A stretch of DNA of 14,187 bases from Thermoplasmata archaeon (GTDB lineage: Archaea; Thermoplasmatota; Thermoplasmata; Thermoplasmatales; Thermoplasmataceae), in contig JAJZKX010000019.1 in assembly GCA_021850745.1 (NCBI GenBank), forward strand, positions 1 through 14,187, given 5' to 3'. Of the stretch, positions 12,981 through 14,187 are shown piece by piece. Under the pieces are notes generated by a model that saw only the letters and a list, made by a program, of their open reading frames with translations, ran no database searches and was not told the origin of the DNA. Every line of letters starts with the position of its first letter. Position 1 is the stretch's first letter. Made by a program: the position numbers and the translations under genes.

Positions 12981-14187
12981 TCAGTTTTCAGCCAGGTACT
13001 GGTAAATCAGCCTGACTCCGAATCCTGTTGCCCCGTGCGGTAGGTACGGTGTTTTCACGGTTTTTGCCTGGGTCCATGCAACTCCAGCAATGTCAAGGTG
13101 AACCCAGGGCTTCTCTCCCACAAAGTGCCTCAGGAATGCCCCAGCAGTCTCTGCGCCCCCAGGCCTTCCGCCGGTATTCTTGATGTCAGCGACATCGCTC
13201 TTGATCTGGTCCATGAAATCCTGGTCAATGGGCAACTCCCAGACCCTTTCCCATGTCTTCGACGACGCTTTCTTTATCTGGTTTTTGAGATTATCATCTG
13301 TGCCCATGAGGCCCGCAATGTTGTTGCCCAGGGCAACGACGCAGGCACCAGTTAGGGTCGCAAAATCGATGACCGCATAGGGATCATATTTTTCCACACC
13401 GTATGAGAGTGCGTCCGCAAGAACCAGCCTACCTTCAGCATCTGTGGAAAGAATTTCAGAGGTCTTCCCGTTGTAGTGCTTCAGGATGTCCCCCGGCTTG
13501 TATGCATTTCCCCCAGGGAGGTTCTCGGTCAGGGGCATCATTCCAATGATGTGCCTGTCAAGCTTCAGGTCCGATGCAAGCTTCATTATTCCAAGCACAG
13601 CGGATGCCCCGCACTTGTCAAACTTCATTTCGTCCATGGCCTCAGAGGGCTTGATTGAGATCCCTCCACTGTCGAACGTAATTCCCTTCCCCACCAGTAA
13701 AAGGGGCTTCTTTTCCTTTGGCCCATATTCCATTATCACCAGCTTGCCTGGCTCAGTTGCAGCTCTGGATACGCCTTCCAGCCCACCCATGCCTAAGTTG
13801 ATGAAATCCTCGCGGCCAAAAGCTGTCACTTCAACTCCAGGAAGCTCCCTTGCCATCTTCTCAAACAGGGAAGGGGTTCCCCTAGAGGGAGGCATGTTTG
13901 CGATGTCCCTGGTAAAATTAGTTGCCTCTGCAACTCTTTCCGCCTTTTCGACAATTTCCTGGCCCTTGTCTGTAACAAGCTGCACCTTAAGATCAGGGAA
14001 TGTTGTCTTCTCGCCCTGGAACCTGTCAAAATAGTAATGGCTTACCTTCAGTATGTAGACTGCCTCAAATTCCTCGTTTTCAATAATTCCAGGAAGGAGA
14101 ATTGCAACGGTCTCCCCAACTGATTCTTTCAGTCTTGAGTAAGCCTCTGAATAACCTCTCCTGAATGCCTCATGGTTGAAACCCCCT
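12981..14187 (-). CDS. pepA: Leucyl aminopeptidase, M17 family (N-terminus outside the window)
   Basis: M17 aminopeptidases are cytosolic, hexameric, two-metal enzymes that remove N-terminal residues from peptides. The frame stays open past the GTG at 13985 to the right edge of the window, giving 401 visible residues, so the true start lies further right. The N-terminal part (about 1-67, ending TTFPDLK) is the end of the M17 macro-like domain. Active-site residues sit in the catalytic domain with exactly the spacing of bovine lens LAP (K250, D255, K262, D273, D332, E334, R336). Counting from V13985 they are K100, D105 and K112 (VGKGITFDSGGISIKPS), D123 (MKFDKCGAS), and D182, E184 and R186 (STDAEGRLVLADAL). 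C-terminal landmarks include TLTGACVVALG and GAAxTAGAFL-like GAETAGAFLRHF. The TGA abuts the PINA stop. Confidence 0.95.
   Translation of the reverse strand, partial: GGFNHEAFRRGYSEAYSRLKESVGETVAILLPGIIENEEFEAVYILKVSHYYFDRFQGEKTTFPDLKVQLVTDKGQEIVEKAERVAEATNFTRDIANMPPSRGTPSLFEKMARELPGVEVTAFGREDFINLGMGGLEGVSRAATEPGKLVIMEYGPKEKKPLLLVGKGITFDSGGISIKPSEAMDEMKFDKCGASAVLGIMKLASDLKLDRHIIGMMPLTENLPGGNAYKPGDILKHYNGKTSEILSTDAEGRLVLADALSYGVEKYDPYAVIDFATLTGACVVALGNNIAGLMGTDDNLKNQIKKASSKTWERVWELPIDQDFMDQIKSDVADIKNTGGRPGGAETAGAFLRHFVGEKPWVHLDIAGVAWTQAKTVKTPYLPHGATGFGVRLIYQYLAEN

Noticed and set aside
13983..13985. GTG at 13985 as the true start of the aminopeptidase
   Set aside because: The same frame stays open to the window edge and encodes plausible M17 N-terminal domain sequence (for example SHYYFDRFQGEK), so the gene is cut by the window rather than short.
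13486..14034. A 182-codon plus-strand ORF opposite pepA
   Set aside because: The pepA frame has every M17 catalytic residue at correct spacing; the opposite frame is low-complexity Ser/Pro-rich shadow sequence.
1..14187. CRISPR arrays, tRNA or rRNA genes, insertion sequences, toxin-antitoxin or defence modules
   Set aside because: I saw no regularly spaced repeats, cloverleaf-like sequences, transposase motifs or terminal inverted repeats. The PIN domain here is part of a large ATPase, not a VapC toxin.

Overview
The window reads as a gene-dense archaeal chromosome segment, most likely from the Thermoplasmata (Thermoplasmatales-like). The archaeal assignment rests on prefoldin alpha next to FtsY, an archaeal-type phosphoglycerate kinase, a PIN-ATPase-KH protein (PINA family), a KH-less beta-CASP nuclease (aCPSF2 type) and TATA boxes about 22-35 nt upstream of start codons. 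The Thermoplasmata assignment is inference: an Agl3/SQD1-type sulfosugar synthase, mostly leaderless promoters and AGG/ATA-rich codon use at moderate GC. There is no rRNA, tRNA, CRISPR array or mobile element. No gene-free stretch exceeds about 170 bp, so the segment looks like core chromosome rather than an island.

Layout. 1-163 is the 3' end of an unidentified plus-strand gene. 166-2708 (minus) is a compact operon pgk > pfdA > ftsY: glycolytic phosphoglycerate kinase, prefoldin alpha subunit and SRP receptor. 2802-3545 (plus) is a sugar-1-phosphate nucleotidyltransferase that converges on, and overlaps by 11 nt, a UDP-sulfoquinovose synthase homologue (3535-4704, minus). Together they could turn glucose-1-P into UDP-glucose and then a sulfonated sugar nucleotide for surface glycans. 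4871-5812 (plus) is a radical SAM protein with a TTG start. 5934-6632 (minus) is a multi-span membrane protein with a duplicated E-x2-E-A motif, divergent from a MarC-family membrane protein (6781-7407, plus). An isolated TauB/SsuB-like ABC ATPase follows (7408-8163, minus). 8293-11133 (minus) holds, in transcription order, a stand-alone asparagine-synthase-type ATP-pyrophosphatase, methylthioadenosine phosphorylase and the aCPSF2-like nuclease; the last two are tightly coupled. 11181-12980 (plus) is the PINA-type ATPase, and 12981 to the right edge (minus) is an M17 leucyl aminopeptidase whose N-terminus lies outside the window.

Architecture. Convergent neighbours abut or overlap: two junctions read TAA|TCA with no spacer, one pair overlaps by 11 nt and one is separated by 2 nt. 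Each divergent pair is separated by a short region with an AT-rich, often palindromic, TATA core. The clearest is TTATATAA at 11154-11161, centred about 24 nt from the GTG start codons of both flanking genes, which looks like one TATA box serving two leaderless genes in opposite directions. I found no convincing new defence or mobile system. The most interesting items are that promoter, the sulfosugar gene pair, the glutaminase-less asparagine synthase homologue and the E-x2-E-A membrane protein.
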